NCBI GenBank assembly: GCA_963989385.1
Contig: OZ022511.1
Span: forward strand, 26,964,503-27,028,502
Length of the DNA: 64,000 nt
Direction of reading: 5' to 3'
DNA from: Ctena decussata
Taxonomy: Eukaryota > Mollusca > Bivalvia > Lucinida > Lucinidae
Under the pieces are notes generated by a model. The model saw only the letters and a program-made list of their open reading frames with translations, searched no databases and was not told where the DNA came from. A program made the translations under genes and the position numbers. Shown one piece after another: positions 44,501-55,085 of this stretch. Position 1 is the stretch's first letter. Each line of letters opens with the position of its first letter.

Positions 44501-47500
44501 TTTGCTTCGGTAATTGCTGCTACTTTTTACTTGAGCCAGTTCTTTCATTAACCTGCGGCGGCCCTGCCGCAGGTTAATGAATGAACTTGTTCAAGTGAAA
44601 AAGAAGTAGTTTTGCTTTTCGCGAATGTTGCTAACCGCAAAAATTAAAACTGGCGAGAAGTAATATTTATGTTTTTGACCCTAAACCGCAAAAATTTGAA
44701 CACAATATAATGATAAAATGTGGTCGACCTCTTAGATGCTTAGGTTATGGCGAAGGTTTTGGATAAAAATCTCCATGGGTCCAAAGACAGAAAACCTGTC
44801 AATCCAGCAATAAGTGGGTCAGGGATAGTTAAAGGCAGTGATTCAGATTCAGTAAAAGGAGATCTTGTGCCTTAATCGATCAGTCAACAAGCTGGAGAGG
44901 GTGCGTTTACTAGAGTGAGATTTACCCAGCAGGCACACAAGGTTTAATCAACCTTAAGTCAACCTTGATTCAACGTTGTGACGTTGAATCAAAGTTGATT
45001 CAACGTTGATTCAACCTTGTGTGCCCACTGGGATATTTATCAAAATTAATACAATACGCAATGGAATTTCATCTTTTCTTTAGACAGACCTACTTCGGTG
45101 CAGGGCTACACGTCCATGTTTCTTCTGCCAATTTTAGATCCGGGAACTTCATTTTTACTTTTCTGGAGGACAATGCCCTTCCTAAAGGGGGTCTACCTTG
45201 AAAGGAAAGAATTTACTCCTTGAGGAGCAAATTCGTTTCTTTTAAAGTTGATCTCTATTTAAAGGTGAAGCAAAAATAAAAACGAGTTGCTTCCTCTAAA
45301 AGTGCATCAATCCACTTTAAGAGAAATTAAAACCTTCAAATATGTTAATGTCCCTGTAGAACTTAGACATACCTTTCTCTGAAATCGTCATCCTCACGAC
45401 CCCAACCAAAGTACAGATTACTGAATCCATTGACTTTCTTAAACACAGCAGGGCGAATCCCTAACACTCCACCAGCATAGCCTTTGTATGGAAGCCTAAA
45501 CAGCGTAAAAAAAACAAATGAGCAAACAAAAAATACAAACGGAAATATATCACATATAAAAGTAAGACCGTACTGTCAAGTTTTCCTGTAGCATTATAAG
45601 AAAGAATTTGAAGCACATATACTTTTGGAGATTTTCCCCCATGCTTCCGTCCCCTCACCGACGATGAGAACGAATCCCTGGCACCGAATCCGTCACCTTG
45701 TCCTCTCCAGCTCGAAGAAGAAACTGAAAGAGCGATATATTCGTCCATTTCTCATAACGATGTTCCCCAAGAGGAACAAATCTGTATCTCGGACCACCAG
45801 GCACCGAGACTGTCGTGTCCTCTCCTATTTAAAGAAGAGAGCGATGCTGTTTATTGGTCGGTTTCTATACCTTTTGATGATTTTTTATCTATTATTTTTA
45901 CAGGGTATTATCATTTGTTAGATGAGCTCACTTATATGCTTCACTACCGGTTCATTCTGTTGACTGATATTTATGTCCCCCCACCATGAGGGGGGAGGGG
46001 GGGGGGGGGGGGGGACATTGTTTTTGGTGTGGATCCCGTCGCCGTCAGCGTCGGCGTAGCTTCTTGTCTGCACTCTATCTCCTGAAGGAATTGATGGATT
46101 TTTACCAAACTGGCATAGGTATATCACTGGGAGATGGCAAAGAACTGATTAGATTTTGGTGACCTTGACCTTATTTTTAAGGTCACAGGATGTCAAAGAA
46201 GGATGAAAAATAGATTGTCTGCACCATATCTCCTGAAGGAATTAATGGATTTTTACCAAACTGGCATAGGTATATCACTGGGAGATGGCAAAGAACTGAT
46301 TAGATTTTGGTGACCTTGACCCCATTTTCAAGGTCACAGGAGGTCAAAGAGTGTTGAAAAATGCCTTGTCTGCACCATAACTCCCGAAGGAATGCATGGA
46401 TTTTTACCAAACTGGCACAGATATGTCACTGGGAGACAAAAAAAGAACTAATAAGATTTTGGTGACCTTGACCCCATTTTCAAGGTCACAGGAGGTCAAA
46501 GAAGGTTGAAAAATGCCTTGTCTGCATCTTGTCTCCTGAAGGAATTGATGGATTTTTACCAAACTGGCACAGATATGTCACTGGGAGATGGCAAAGAATT
46601 GATGAGATTTTGGTGACCTTGACCTTATTTGCAATGTCACAAGAGGTCAAAGAGTGTTGAAAAAGCCTTGCCTGCACCATATCTCCTGAATGGATGGATG
46701 GATGTGGATCAAACAGTCATAGATACATCACTGGAAGATGGCAAAGAACCGAGTAGATTTTCGTGACCTTGATCCCATTTTCAAGGTCACATGAGGTCAA
46801 AGAGTGTTGAAAAATGCCTTGTCTGAACCATATCTCCTGAATGGACGGATGGATGTGAACTAAACTTGCACAGATATATCTCAGGCAGATGGCAAAGAAG
46901 TGAATAGATTTTGGTGACCTTGACCTCATTTTTAAGGTCACAGGCGGCCAAAGAGTGTGTCTCTAACATATCTCCTGAATGGATGGATGGATTTGAACCA
47001 AACTGTCACAGATGCATCACTGGGAGATGGAAAAGTAGTGATTTAACTTTGGTGACCTTGTCCCCATTTCAAGGTCACAGGAGGTCTTAACTTGACAGCA
47101 TTTAGGGAAAATGATACTGCTGGGAAAGCGCAGGTGGGGGATATCTGTTTTTGTCAAAAAAACATTTATAGTATCATTAGATGTACTAAAATCCATGTTT
47201 GAGTGTGTCCGTAAACATCAGTATTTAACAAAACATTCAGAATGACCGAAGAGGCAGTGGTGGTAGAAGCCCATTGTATCTTGAACACAGCATATGAATG
47301 GCGGAGCCCATCCCTCTCCTCTACTGACGCTGCCTTATTCCCCCTTAGTAATGCGAAACTGTGCTCATTCACTGGTGGGTTTCCAGTTGCTGGCTGGCCC
47401 AACACGGATTCGAACCCGCTACCGTTTGCACCGTAACCGCGTCGCTCTAACAACTCGGCTTCGGCGCCTCTCTGTGATTTTGTAATGCCACACAGTCGAA

Positions 47501-50500
47501 TTTGTGAGACAACAAACAAAGGAATTTTATATACCACGTATGTCCTAGCTATTAACCCTTAGGGACGAGTCATTTATTGTCAGGTGGGGGGCCGGGTACA
47601 TTTAGGGGGGTCGGAATTTTTTTTGGTGATGTACTGGGGGGTCAGAAATAAAAAAGCCATGGAGCAGGGGGGGGGGTCATATATTTTATTCGGCATATAG
47701 GGGGGGGGGTCAGAAATCATCCATCTGTCTGCTTTTTTTGAAAAATGTCTCAGCTTCTGGGGGGCTTTGCCCCCAGACCCCCCATCACTTCTATTCTTGT
47801 AAACCACAACTCAAGCTTAAAGACATTTGTAGAAAATGACACACACAACATGTGTGCTTCATATCCAAAAAAAAAAAATATTTTCATAAATTCGCTAGAA
47901 GGGCAGTATGCAATTGTTTATAAAATCATGGCGAGCAGATGATTTTGTTCTTGATTAAATTTAATGCCTGCATTTGTGATATCAGCTCTATTGCTTTGTC
48001 ATCAGCAAACCTATTGTGGCTTCTGGGGGCGCAGCCCCCAGACCCCCTCCATTACTATTATCAACAATTTTATTGAACATTCAACAAACAGATTTCTGAG
48101 AATGCCCATAAGCAGGAAGAAAAATGCAAAATATAAAAAATAATGACAAATTTAAAGAGTATTAATCTGCACGATTTATCAACCTGTCAGAGTAAGAAAA
48201 TGTTCTTTGTGTTTCATACAGGTTGAATTGAGGTCAGTCTGACATAAAAAGGTAATGCAGTGTGTGTGTGTGTGAAGGTAGCTGGGGAGTCGGGATGGTG
48301 GGGGGGGGGGGGGGGGTCATAAACTTTTTTGTCACCCATCTGGGGGGGGAGGGGTCGGAAAAAAATTCTGGTGAGACTGGGGGGGGGGGTCGGATAAATT
48401 TTGGTGACTCATTATATGAAAATGTACCCCCCCCCCCCCCCCCCCATGATAATAAATGACTCGTCCCTTAATGTGCAAAAAAGCAGACGATAAAATTTAC
48501 GTCTGCAGAATTTCAAAAAATGTTTCGTCCAAGCGATATCATATTGAGAATTTGAGGGCAAACAGTGAAGATTCAGATTAGATGGCTCATTATGAGCCAC
48601 CTCATCTGGATCTACACTGTTTGCCAATTCAACAATTTTAATTTTTGGCGCTTTAAGGGTTAAAACACCAAAATTGGCACTAACAAACATACTTGAAATG
48701 ATACTTCATATTTCTGACAGCAAAATGTGTGGGTTGATCTCTGCAAGTGTAAGAGTTGTAGATATATTTAGGCAACAAATCCACATCATGGAATATTACA
48801 CAATCATACTCGGCCATGCCCTGGACTGTCTCAAATCCGATGTTGTTCAGCAAGCCTCTGTTGAACTGGGTTGGTAGAGCCTGAAACAGATTCATGTTGG
48901 ATATTTTTATGTGTTTCATAGCCCTTTCAAGAAAATTTCACTTATATCGAGCAGATAGTGAAGCAAAAGTGGGCGAAAACCGGAGCTCCCGGGGAAAAAA
49001 CCACGTGACCTTCTACAAGCAGAACGTGTACTTGTGCGCCAAGCGAGGCTCGAATCTATAGCGATTGAAGTAACCTAATGTGTAAGAGTCAGTGCTGTTG
49101 CCCACTAGGCCACGGAGGCCCGCGATTTTACTAAGGGTCGGCAGTAGGACATGTACAATCTGCAAAGACTTAGATCATCTTGTGTATCATGCGCAGTGTG
49201 ATCGCAGACTTTCTGCGTTGCCTCTTTGGAAATCTACAAAGCGAACACTGGACTGCGTGAATGCACATTGTGGTCTGGATATTCTTTAGCTGCAGTTGCT
49301 TTATGGTCCATTTATCTCTCCATAACGGGCAAAATGCGGCATCGCACAATATCTGGCAAACGCGCAATTCCATTCCCACATAGAAACTAAAAATCCAAGC
49401 TACTGAAAACGGACAGCCAAAATATATAAAAATGCTCGACTAATATTTATGTAAACAGTATAAGTCCCACTTTTCAGTTTTGAAAAAAAAAATGATGAAC
49501 TGGTGGAGTTGTCAAGAAACACATGAAAGTAGCCAGAAGGCACTGCATGATAATAAGATTACTCCTAGCCCAGCTCTGGGCCAGAAAATACCTAGAAACA
49601 AGTTTCAATTTTCACGCTAAATTAGAAACTTTGTTTCCGAAATAATTTCGATCCGGAGCTGGACTAGATTACTCCCAGCAAGCACGACGTCGAAATGACG
49701 TCGGGCCGAAGTCGGTGCGCCGTTAGCACGTCGTATCGACGTCGGTACTTGTCGTGACGTCATTACGACCTCATGTACCTGCTGGGTTTATGTTTTAAAT
49801 TCTATTCGTCCCTGTAACCTGTCACTTTTTACAATAATTGCAGGATAAATATCATACATGTACTTACTAATTCAACAATATAAATTCCATATTGTAACTT
49901 CTGACGTTGTAGAAATGCATGCATGTAATTTAAGAAGATTTCCAAATGTTCCTGTCTGTCCCTGTATGACACAATAATAGCTACCCTCTCACTGGCCTTG
50001 CAGTTCTCTGGCGTGTATAGGCCACCATACCTTACCTTAGAAAGTACGGTGTCATTTCTTAGGTCTTTCGGGGTTATATCGGAGCTGATCCTCGTCCAGT
50101 TTACTGAAAATAATGCCAATATTTATTTGTTCATCGACATGTTTATTTTTAATTGTATCTATTTATCGTTCTGCAAACTTGTTTGATATCATAACTTACT
50201 AGGCTCGGATTAATGATGGATTTTACGTCGTTTTACAATCGTACTTCAGTCATATCAGGAGGATAGGAGTGATAATTTAAGGTTGTGTGCAATGAAATCC
50301 CGTTTATGGTTGAAAATATTTCCGCCTGCAGTGGGACTTGGATCCAGATCTTCAGCTCAGCAGGCTTAACCAACTGAGCTACCTGGGCTCCTTGCTTGGG
50401 TTTAACTTTTTCCTCGGACCCAATACAATTGGTGCTTAAAAAGCATGCGCAATACTCGATTACTATAAATAAGCAATCTTTAGCTTATTCCAACTCTATT

Positions 50501-51134
50501 TATCCCAATTTTTATATTTTAAAGATACTGTAAAAGAATCCAAAAATTATTACCTTATTTGTCCTAAAAATGGAAAAGTTTGGTTTTACAGTGCCGTAAT
50601 GTATTCAAAAGCTGCAGATATAAGGGCAAACAATGTAGACCCAGCAAACAGTGCTGACCCAAAGCAGACTGCTCCTAGGAGCAGTCTGATCTGGGTCTAC
50701 ATTGTTTGTCCCAATATCTAGAATATTTATGGTTCCCTTAAGCCTGTGCTCGTTTTAAAATTAACGGTTACAAGGATTTGATTTTTGCTAAAGTGTCAAA
50801 ATTCAATAAAACTCTCACCTGAAAATAGATCTGTTTTACAAGGCTGCAACGGAAACTTGGGTATTGCTAGAACTTTACTACTGTTTGAGGCCGTATACTT
50901 TTCGGCAGCTGAAGCCGCTGAAATCTCAACTAAATGACTTGTATTACTAACTTCAGCTTCGGCTAGCTGCACTACTCTAGACTTCTGTGCCTCAAGGAAG
51001 GTAATGAGGTTTTCCAACCGTCTTGTTTGTTTGAGAAGAGAATAATTATAGAATCCAACTAAAACGAAGCCCACTGTTAATATGAAGCCGAAAAGATATT
51101 TAGCATTTTTAACTGTTGAGCCCGAGCTATTCAT
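41338..51134 (-). CDS. Beta-1,4-galactosyltransferase, complete six-exon gene
   Basis: Minus-strand exons are 51134-50819, 50103-49868, 48880-48693, 45495-45373, 44083-43979 and 41527-41338. They sum to 1158 bases, 385 residues and a stop, with GT-AG junctions and matching phases. It is a Golgi type II membrane enzyme that adds galactose (or GalNAc) beta-1,4 to GlcNAc or a related acceptor. Features are a short cytosolic tail, a membrane anchor at about 13-31 (KYLFGFILTVGFVLVGFYNY), a stem, VAIIVSYRDRQEHL (146-159), FNRGLLNNIGF (190-200), metal motif HDVDLLP (215-221), LPYKGYAGGV (248-257), GFSNLYFGWGREDDDF (270-285) and SDGLNS-type ADGLNSM near the C-terminus. HDVDLLP resembles nematode bre-4. 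Compared with human B4GALT1, the methionine metal ligand appears to be Ala while the following His (PHDYD) is kept, and GWGG is GWGR. The exact paralogue and donor sugar are not determined. Confidence 0.9.
41549..41792. repeat. Family 3 miniature element just upstream of B4GALT exon 6
   Basis: It has ttaaggtgtatcgtattcct on the left, a core atttgctcctctaggagcaaa, and gcttcccctggaagtatacc, catttaccctaa on the right. It starts 22 bp from the exon 6 acceptor. Confidence 0.75.
41890..42060. repeat. tRNA-like SINE head followed by an inverted repeat
   Basis: The stretch ggaagagctttggtagagca with B-box-like agttcaaaacc (41890-41970) looks like a worn SINE head. A hairpin follows with arms agtgattattatattagtga / tcactaatgtaataatcact around agaagagtacagactctgttctct. 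Confidence 0.5.
42420..43100. other. B4GALT intron 5, C-run repeats
   Basis: It has two degenerate direct copies of a repeat with cttctgggg(g)(g)gcacagc/agcattgcatc followed by C-runs (about 42645-42676 and 42978-43020). Similar sequence occurs at 47755-47785 and 48018-48050. No exon is present. Confidence 0.45.
43604..43716. repeat. Inverted repeat in B4GALT intron 5
   Basis: The arms catggggtttggcacatttt / aaaatgtgccaaacccctat are nearly perfect, with a loop of about 70 bp. Confidence 0.75.
43979..44083 (-). CDS. B4GALT exon 5
   Basis: It encodes MLEKGYKIQRPEGRTGTYIA and LPHDYDTSNPDNPA. It aligns to the I-x-R-P...MIRH...NPxP segment; the His is kept and the usual Met three residues before it is Ala. 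The acceptor is TCACCAG and the donor is GTAGGT. Confidence 0.88.
44195..44350. repeat. Foldback, family 2, just upstream of B4GALT exon 5
   Basis: It has agagtacagaaccagatcag and ctgatcagggtatacactgt inverted, followed by the usual attactgcactg tail. Confidence 0.6.
44516..44612. repeat. Inverted repeat with cattaacctgcggc arms
   Basis: The arms ttcattaacctgcggc and gccgcaggttaatgaa surround ggccct, with outer cttgagccagtt / aacttgttcaag and actacttttt-type pairs. Confidence 0.8.
44933..45033. mobile_element. Miniature foldback (cccagcaggcacacaaggtt ends)
   Basis: The left end cccagcaggcacacaaggtt and the right end aaccttgtgtgcccactggg are inverted. The interior consists of gttgattcaacgttg repeats. 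Similar ends (cccagcaag / ctgctggg) bound the acgtcg-rich elements at 49675 and 51788. Confidence 0.75.
45098..45320. repeat. Family 3 miniature element upstream of B4GALT exon 4 end
   Basis: It has ggctacacgtccatg, ggaaagaatttactccttga with ggagcaaattcgtttct, and gagttgcttcctctaaaagt. It ends about 50 bp from the exon 4 donor. Confidence 0.65.
45373..45495 (-). CDS. B4GALT exon 4: GWGxEDDD motif
   Basis: It encodes LPYKGYAGGVLGIRPAVFKK and NGFSNLYFGWGREDDDFRE. The Trp of GWG belongs to the mobile substrate loop, and EDDD contains the acceptor-binding and catalytic acids. The acceptor is TGTTTAG and the donor is GTATGT. Confidence 0.93.
45968..47140. repeat. About 150-bp tandem array with AGGTCA-type motifs, seven units
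   Basis: After a poly-G stretch (45996-46013) and ggtgtggatcccgtcgccgt, a unit beginning ctgcaccatatctcctgaa is repeated near 46068, 46221, 46370, 46521, 46672, 46823 and 46965. Each unit holds tttttaccaaactggca, cactgggagatggcaaag, ggtgaccttgacc and caaggtcacaggaggtcaaa, with few substitutions. It lies in B4GALT intron 3. Confidence 0.88.
47250..47470 (-). mobile_element. tRNA-derived SINE
   Basis: On the minus strand a head with agttgttagagcgacgcggt and B box gggttcgaatcc is followed by ggccagccagcaactgg, gcagcgtcagtagaggagag and a tail matching the SINE at 28700. Confidence 0.65.
47580..48480. repeat. G-run/C-run rich repeat block bounded by a gggacgagtcatttatt repeat
   Basis: The start gggacgagtcatttattgtc (47562) and the end aataaatgactcgtccctta (48451-48470) are inverted. 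Inside are many G-runs read as ggggggtcaga(a)a and two cttctggggg(g)c(t/g)...gcccccagacccc blocks. This suggests a roughly 900-bp inverted-terminal element. Confidence 0.6.
48480..48665. repeat. Foldback (gcagacgataaaatttacgt family)
   Basis: It contains aaagcagacgataaaattta, ttagatggctcattatgagc, the pair gcaaacagtga / tctacactgtttgc, and ggcgctttaagggtta. Related copies are at 4840-5000 and 21235-21420, and in part at 52190-52500. It ends 28 bp from the donor end of B4GALT exon 3. Confidence 0.65.
48693..48880 (-). CDS. B4GALT exon 3: DVD metal site
   Basis: It encodes FNRGLLNNIGFETVQGM, YDCVIFHDVDLLPKY and CRDQPTHFAV. The DVD motif binds Mn2+ and UDP-sugar; QPxHxxV is a conserved block. 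The acceptor is TTTCAG and the donor is GTATGT. Confidence 0.94.
49675..49788. mobile_element. CG-rich miniature foldback of acgtcg units
   Basis: The ends cccagcaagcacgacgtcga and gtacctgctggg are inverted. The inside is made of gacgtcg, cgtcggtac and tgacgtcatt palindromic units. It is far richer in CpG than its surroundings. It lies 80 bp from B4GALT exon 2. Confidence 0.7.
49868..50103 (-). CDS. B4GALT exon 2: start of the catalytic domain
   Basis: It encodes YGGLYTPENCKASERVAIIV and then SYRDRQEHLEIFLNYMHAFL, QRQKLQYGIYIVEL. GGxYxPxxCxxxxxVAIIxxxRxRxxHL is diagnostic of the family. The acceptor is TTTTCAG and the donor is GTAAGT. Confidence 0.93.
50215..50398 (-). mobile_element. tRNA-derived SINE in B4GALT intron 1
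   Basis: On the minus strand, ggagcccaggtagctcagtt begins a tRNA-like head with an A box, and the element ends cctgatatgactgaagtacg then ttgtaaaacgacgtaaaatc. It is the same family as 29888-30075. Confidence 0.65.
50520..50735. repeat. Foldback, family 2
   Basis: It has gcaaacaatgtagacccagc, ctgctcctaggagcag and ctgatctgggtctacattgt. It is in B4GALT intron 1. Confidence 0.75.
50819..51134 (-). CDS. B4GALT exon 1: cytosolic tail, membrane anchor, stem
   Basis: It begins MNSSGSTVKNAKYLFGF and has a 19-residue hydrophobic span, then a stem with NTS and NSS glycosylation sequons, ending PCKTDLFS. The donor is GTGAGA at phase 1. The start is the first ATG of the frame and gives the usual type II topology. 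Confidence 0.85.
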
Positions 51135-51787
51135 TTTCTTGCCCAGTACGTAATCTGGAACGGCTTAATATTGCACATTTGCGTAACACTGACCGTCTTC
51201 TAAAAGTTTAATGCTCTTTTTAAAAATAATATGTTTAGATTGATCAGTTCTGTTTCAAATTTAGTTATAACCGAAAGGCGACAAGCACACTGAAAAGCCG
51301 TAAGCATAGCAGACAAATTGTGACACTGACTATCACTCCTCAAAGCTAAAAGTTAAATTATATCCATTAACATTATTTTAGTTCTTCAAAAACAGCTAAA
51401 ACTAAAAACCTATAGTACACACATTTGAATGTAGAAAAGTCGATCCATTTAATACTTTTAATAGTTTCTTAAATAAAACCAAGACGCATCATCAGAAATC
51501 CTGCCTGAATGTATATTAGAAAAATGCAAAGTCTCAGACCAGCATGCGACTCTAGGCACTGCACATTTATAAAAGCAAACTGCATACGCATTGCCGCATT
51601 GTGTATGTGTGCGGGCTGGTACGGGCATTCACAATTCATTTAAGCCGAAAACAAGTTTGCACATGATGTGGCTGAAATACGTTGTGTATCCTATATTGGC
51701 CTCTTTAAAGTCAGCTATACTGTACTGTTCAAAGTTACAATATTTTTACCATATAACGAATGCCAAAACCAGTCAGCTCGGAAATAA

Positions 51788-51900
51788 TCCAGCGGCATAT
51801 GACGTCGAAATGACGTCGTTCCGACGCCGATGCGACGTCATTACGTCGCACATTGACGTCGATACGACATAGTTTCGACGTCAGGTGACTGCTGGGAATC
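51788..51900. mobile_element. CG-rich acgtcg miniature foldback, second copy
   Basis: The ends cagcggcatatgacgtcgaa and gacgtcaggtgactgctggg are loosely inverted. The interior again consists of gacgtcg/cgacgt units. Confidence 0.65.
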
Positions 51901-52189
51901 TCCAATACATATAACAGATTTATTTTCCAAATCAAACACAAGAATGATGTTGGTAGCTTATATTTACAGTTAACCCGTTAATGCCTAGCGTCCCATAAAT
52001 GGAACACAGGCAAAAAGCGCAGACCCTCCCCCCCCCCCTCCCTCTCGCCCACTTGGTAATAAATGACTTGTTCGGGCCCTCTTTAGGTTAAGGACATTTG
52101 CAGTTTCCATACAAAAAGGGCGTATATTCGAATGGGCATTTCGTTGTCACGATTCTTAGCTTGAAACACTTTTTCTATAGAAATTCTAT

Positions 52190-52670
52190 TATTATGGATT
52201 ATGAGCCGCCTCATCTGGATTTTCATTGTGTGCAATGACATATCCGAATTTACCCGCTGTCCGAAGTTACCCAACTCTATCCTAAAGGGCATAATCTACT
52301 GGGCATTTTGTGCTTCAAGATACTTTGCGTGAAGCATGTTTTATTCTATAGAAAACGTTCTTCAAGCAAGGAATCGTGAAGCACTGGGTGTCTCTTGCTT
52401 CACAATTCTTAGCGGGTAAATTCGGATATGTCATTGCAAACAATGAAAATCCAGATGAGGCGGCTCATAATGAGCCATCTCATCAGGATTTTCACTGTGT
52501 TCTCAGTTAATTTTGTTTTAATTCCAAACAACTGGCATATAAAGGAAACAATGTCACTGTCCGAATTTACCCGCTGTCCAAATTTACCCGACTTTACCCT
52601 AAAGTATGGACACGCAGCTGAAAAAAATGAGACTTTTTCCCAACTACACTGACGGACTGGTTTGGTCAAT
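52190..52670. repeat. Long inverted duplication in the intergenic region
   Basis: The string gtgcaatgacatatccgaat (about 52230) and its inverse attcggatatgtcattgcaa (about 52420) flank a centre. The segments tcatctggattttcattgt / acaatgaaaatccagatgag also pair, and cccgctgtccga(a) recurs at 52255 and 52571. Confidence 0.65.
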
Positions 52671-52895
52671 ATTCGGTCGTAACTTTTTACTGTCTGTATA
52701 GATTTTCAATTGAGATGTACACAATGTTTTACTAATACATTGTCCACTAAGTTTATTTTCTTTTCTACTTACAAATACCCGATTTAAATATTTAGACCAC
52801 TAGGTGTAAAATTCTCTCGGGCTATATATACACAGCAGTATACAGGCGAAAATTATGCTTTTAACAATGAATTTTTCATTTAAAGGCCGATAAAT

Positions 52896-53115
52896 TAAGG
52901 TATTTGGGTAGACCTCCATATTTTTCCACCATTTTTACAAAGGGGAACAATTTTTATGACTTCCTGTTCGCTTCACTGGAAGACGTAACCCCTGCAGAAT
53001 GGAGTCTACCCTTAGGGGAGAAAATTATTTCCTGTAAGAGCTGACTGTCAATAAAATAAAGAAAAAAGAAAGAAAAAAACGAGGCAGAATGAATATGACC
53101 GCTATTTCCTTTGAA
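52896..53115. repeat. Family 3 miniature element
   Basis: It has ttaaggtatttgggtagacc, ttatgacttcctgttcgctt and a degraded right half. Confidence 0.6.
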
Positions 53116-53270
53116 AGTGTACTATATGCCCTCAAAAGCTCATTGCAGTCCAAGCAGACAGAGAAAAATTACAAAGCGTCGCATTAGCGTCACAGCAACA
53201 TCTGACAATGTTGTTTCAGTGTCATGTTGTATCAAAATTTTGCGTCCGCTAGCATTAAGCATTACATACT

Positions 53271-54290
53271 CATATTAATGATTCTGTCACTAAGAATTTC
53301 AAGCTCAAACGTCAGCAGCCCTATAGTCCATTTGAGCCCAAAGGCATAATAAACAAGCAAATTCGACGAATTTGGAAACTAGGTCTCCACTGTATATACA
53401 CTTGGTGTTTGAGCTGGAAAAGCGGTTAAGTTAAAAATGTAAAAAAGTAATAAAAAATGTGAGGATCATGCATGTTTTCAGACCATGATCAAAACACCCT
53501 TGAAGTTTCAAAGGAATCGGCATAAAACTGTAGGAGGAGTTGCACACACAAGGTATCCACTATCTATTCACTTTGAAAGTAAAAATGTATGAAAAAAGGC
53601 TAAGTTCAATTTGCTAAAAAGTAAAAAAAAATAATGTAAGGATTATATCCTCATATTAATGATTCTGTCACTAAGAATTTCAAGCTCAAACGTCAGCAGC
53701 CCTATAGTCCATTTGAGCCCAAAGACAGAATAAACAAGCAAATTCGACGAATTTGGAAACTAGGTCTCCACTGTATATACACTTAGTGTTTGAGCTGGAA
53801 AAGCGGTTAAGTTAAAAATGTAAAAAAAGTAAAAAAAAAATGTGAGGATTATATCCAAACCACATGCATATCTTAAGACCATGACAAAAATACCTGTGAA
53901 GTTTCAAAGGAATCGGCATAAAACTGTAGGAGGAGTTGCGCACACAAGGTACCCACTATCTAGTCACTATGATAGTAAAAACGCCTAAAAATGACTAAGT
54001 TCAACTTGTAGAAAAAGTAACAAAAAATAATGTGAGGATAATATCCAAACCACATGCATATCTTCAGACCATGACCAAAACACCTGCGAAGTTTCAAAGG
54101 CATCGGCATAAAACTGTTGGAGGAGTTGCGCACACAATGTACCCACTATCTAGTCACTTTGATAGTAGTAAAAACGCCTAAACAATGACTAAGTTCAACT
54201 TGTAGAAAAAGTGACAAAAATAATCTCAGGATTATATCTAAACCACATGCATATCTTCAGACCATGACAAAACAGGTTAAAACTGTTACA
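53271..54290. repeat. Compound tandem repeat: 381-bp duplication plus about 190-bp units
   Basis: A block beginning catattaatgattctgtcac occurs at 53271 and 53652 with few differences. A second block with aagtttcaaagg(a/c)atcggca and gtaggaggagttgc(a/g)cacac occurs near 53505, 53896 and 54088. The units end in short A-rich stretches. Confidence 0.8.
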
Positions 54291-54367
54291 TATTTTTTTT
54301 CACTAATGCTGTGGGGCAAGGGGTGTCATGAAATATGCTTTCATTTACATTTAACTTTCTAATAATT

Positions 54368-54605
54368 GTGCCGCGACACGAGAAACCAAGAAAGTGGTTG
54401 TGCGCCCAGCGCAGATTCAGATCAGCCTGGGCATCCGCCCTGTCTGATCAAACTCTTTGCTAGGCGCTTAAATGGTAGCTAAGGGTCTAAGCTACCTCCA
54501 TGCGGACAGCGAAGACTCTAATTAGACTGGGCGGATGCTTAAGATGATCTGAGTCTGCGCTGGGCGCACAACCACATTGTTGGTTTTCTCGTGTCGCGGC
54601 TCAAT
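54368..54605. repeat. Foldback element, family 1
   Basis: It runs from gccgcgacacgagaaaccaa to ttttctcgtgtcgcggctca, and the arms gcgcccagcgcagattcaga / ctgagtctgcgctgggcgca are almost perfect. This is probably one of the youngest copies. Confidence 0.9.
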
Positions 54606-55085
54606 TATGTGCTTTTCTCATTGCTGCAGGGTTGTAATTCTAGCATATTGCGGTCATCTGTTTAGCTAACCTGCTTTGCTTTCTGTTTTGTGGTTCTGAA
54701 ATTATAGAAACTAGGCAAAAATAGGTGTTTTATAATGGTTCGTGTGGCGTTGAGGTTTACTTGCGTGTTTATGAAACACAACAAAACCTATGGCGAGGGT
54801 AATGCGCATGTAAACCGGGTATAGCACCCATTCCCCCCCCCCCCCGCCCCACCCCAAGTGATTTATAGCTGACCGTTCCAAAGCGGTATTTCTGTTGTGG
54901 CTTACTGTTATTTTCATTGTATGCCAGCTTTCTATTTGTCTTTGACTTTTTGTACATTATTCAAGATAGTCTCGCGACCATCTGCTTGAAAAGAACTGAC
55001 CTCTTGGCTTTTCACTTGTCTTGTTTTGCTTTGTGTGCCGCCATTTACTTCATTTATTTATTTTTATTTTCCTTTCCATTTGGGT

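Noticed and set aside
45968..47140. CRISPR-like array
   Set aside because: Units of about 150 bp are repeated over their full length with no unique spacers, and the DNA is from an animal.
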